This document shows, in pieces, positions 7,147 through 7,457 of a stretch of 7,457 bases of DNA; position 1 is the stretch's first letter; the number at the start of each line of letters is the position of its first letter. This stretch comes from an uncultured Lachnospiraceae bacterium (GTDB lineage Bacteria > Bacillota > Clostridia > Lachnospirales > Lachnospiraceae): NCBI GenBank assembly GCA_910577065.1, contig CAJTLD010000110.1:1247-8703 (forward strand), given 5' to 3'. The position numbers and the translations under genes are program-made. The notes under the pieces were generated by a model. The model did not search any database. It was not told the DNA's origin and saw only the letters and a list, made by a program, of their open reading frames with translations.

Positions 7147-7457
7147 TTAATTTTTGTGAATGTGCTGGTGTGTAAACAGATGATCCTGGCAGTATTCGTA
7201 ATTCCCGTCGCATTTGGAACAAAACCGAAATTCCAGGGACGGATCATCTTGCTCTGTCCTCCCGCATATGGCGCATTTGTGTTTTGTTACGCCAGAGCCG
7301 GGAGCAGCCTGGCGTACTTGCCTTTTAAAAGCCTGCCGCCTGTGGATTTCCTTAGGCGAAATTTTGTGGAAATCCCTGGTCGAAACATAAAACAAAAGAA
7401 AATTTAAAAGCGACATAACAATCGCCATCCGAACCGGCCAGCCGGACTGGATAATGT
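7147..7457 (-). CDS. Membrane protein C-terminus with Cys/His zinc-binding tail (5' end beyond window)
   Basis: The reading frame is open to the window edge, giving at least 102 residues and a stop at 7147. An internal ATG at 7428 could start a 93-residue protein, but no ribosome site precedes it and the codons upstream (reading QSGWPVR) look like coding sequence, so I treat the gene as truncated by the window. The visible part begins with a membrane helix (around PVRMAIVMSLLNFLLFYVST), followed by a basic linker (KEIHRRQAFKRQVRQ). A compact metal-binding tail comes next: C-x2-C-x14-C-x2-C-x6-C-x2-H-x3-H-x-H-x-H. The spacing suggests two zinc ions in a treble-clef or B-box-like module on the cytoplasmic side. 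This could be the tail of a rhomboid-type intramembrane protease as seen in some Lachnospiraceae; that is a recollection, not shown by the visible sequence, because the catalytic part lies outside. The glycosyltransferase follows 14 nt downstream. Confidence 0.7.
   Translation of the reverse strand, partial: IIQSGWPVRMAIVMSLLNFLLFYVSTRDFHKISPKEIHRRQAFKRQVRQAAPGSGVTKHKCAICGRTEQDDPSLEFRFCSKCDGNYEYCQDHLFTHQHIHKN

Larger units (their letters stand above)
1..7457 (-). other. Possible single six-gene transcription unit
   Basis: Six consecutive genes on one strand are separated by 14, 48, 28, 20 and 15 nt, with no gene on the opposite strand. The gaps carry ribosome sites but no GC-rich hairpin followed by a T-run. 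The simplest reading is cotranscription with read-through. Promoters inside coding sequence, for example for glnS, cannot be excluded by eye, and the functions are mixed, so this may be a tightly packed array rather than one regulated operon. Neither the unit's promoter nor its terminator is inside the window. Confidence 0.5.

Noticed and set aside
7133..7222. Extending the glycosyltransferase by 30 residues to the upstream in-frame ATG at 7222
   Set aside because: The extension overlaps the coding end of the upstream gene by 76 bases, lacks a ribosome site, and its residues are only an out-of-frame reading of the zinc-binding tail.
1..7457. tRNA, CRISPR array, transposase, phage or toxin-antitoxin genes
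   Set aside because: Reading both strands showed no spaced repeats, no inverted-repeat ends, no cloverleaf-like segment and no matching proteins; nearly every base belongs to the six minus-strand genes.

Overview
The window reads as chromosomal DNA of an anaerobic member of the Clostridia, most likely Lachnospiraceae. The reasons are its moderate GC content, the Shine-Dalgarno-type ribosome sites, and the mix of genes: a Firmicutes-type DUF2225 protein, a MocR/PdxR regulator, a large Cache hybrid kinase, and a glutaminyl-tRNA synthetase (an enzyme only some Firmicutes have). This placement is inference from protein character, not from a database match.

All six genes I can support lie on the minus strand, so transcription runs from high to low coordinates. 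In order of transcription they are: the C-terminal end of a membrane protein with a Cys/His zinc-binding tail (7457-7147, start outside the window); a CgeB-like GT-B glycosyltransferase (7132-5945); a membrane hybrid histidine kinase with a Cache-like sensor and two receiver domains (5896-3320); glutaminyl-tRNA synthetase glnS (3291-1612); a DUF2225 zinc-ribbon/TPR-like protein (1591-839); and the N-terminal 274 residues of a MocR/PdxR-type regulator (823-1, end outside the window).

The gaps between genes are only 14, 48, 28, 20 and 15 nt. Each downstream start has a usable ribosome site, and I see no rho-independent terminator in any gap. The genes could therefore form one long transcription unit, although their functions (translation, signalling, glycosylation, PLP-type regulation) do not make an obvious pathway. 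No tRNA, rRNA, CRISPR array, insertion sequence, riboswitch or phage signature was seen, and no stretch over 50 bases lacks a gene.

The most interesting points are the altered KMSKS loop of GlnRS (VTGKR in place of the usual MSKR), the B-box-like Cys/His tail on the membrane protein, a two-receiver hybrid kinase with no HPt or output domain directly upstream of glnS, and the uncharacterised DUF2225 protein immediately after glnS. I found no clear evidence of a wholly new biological system.
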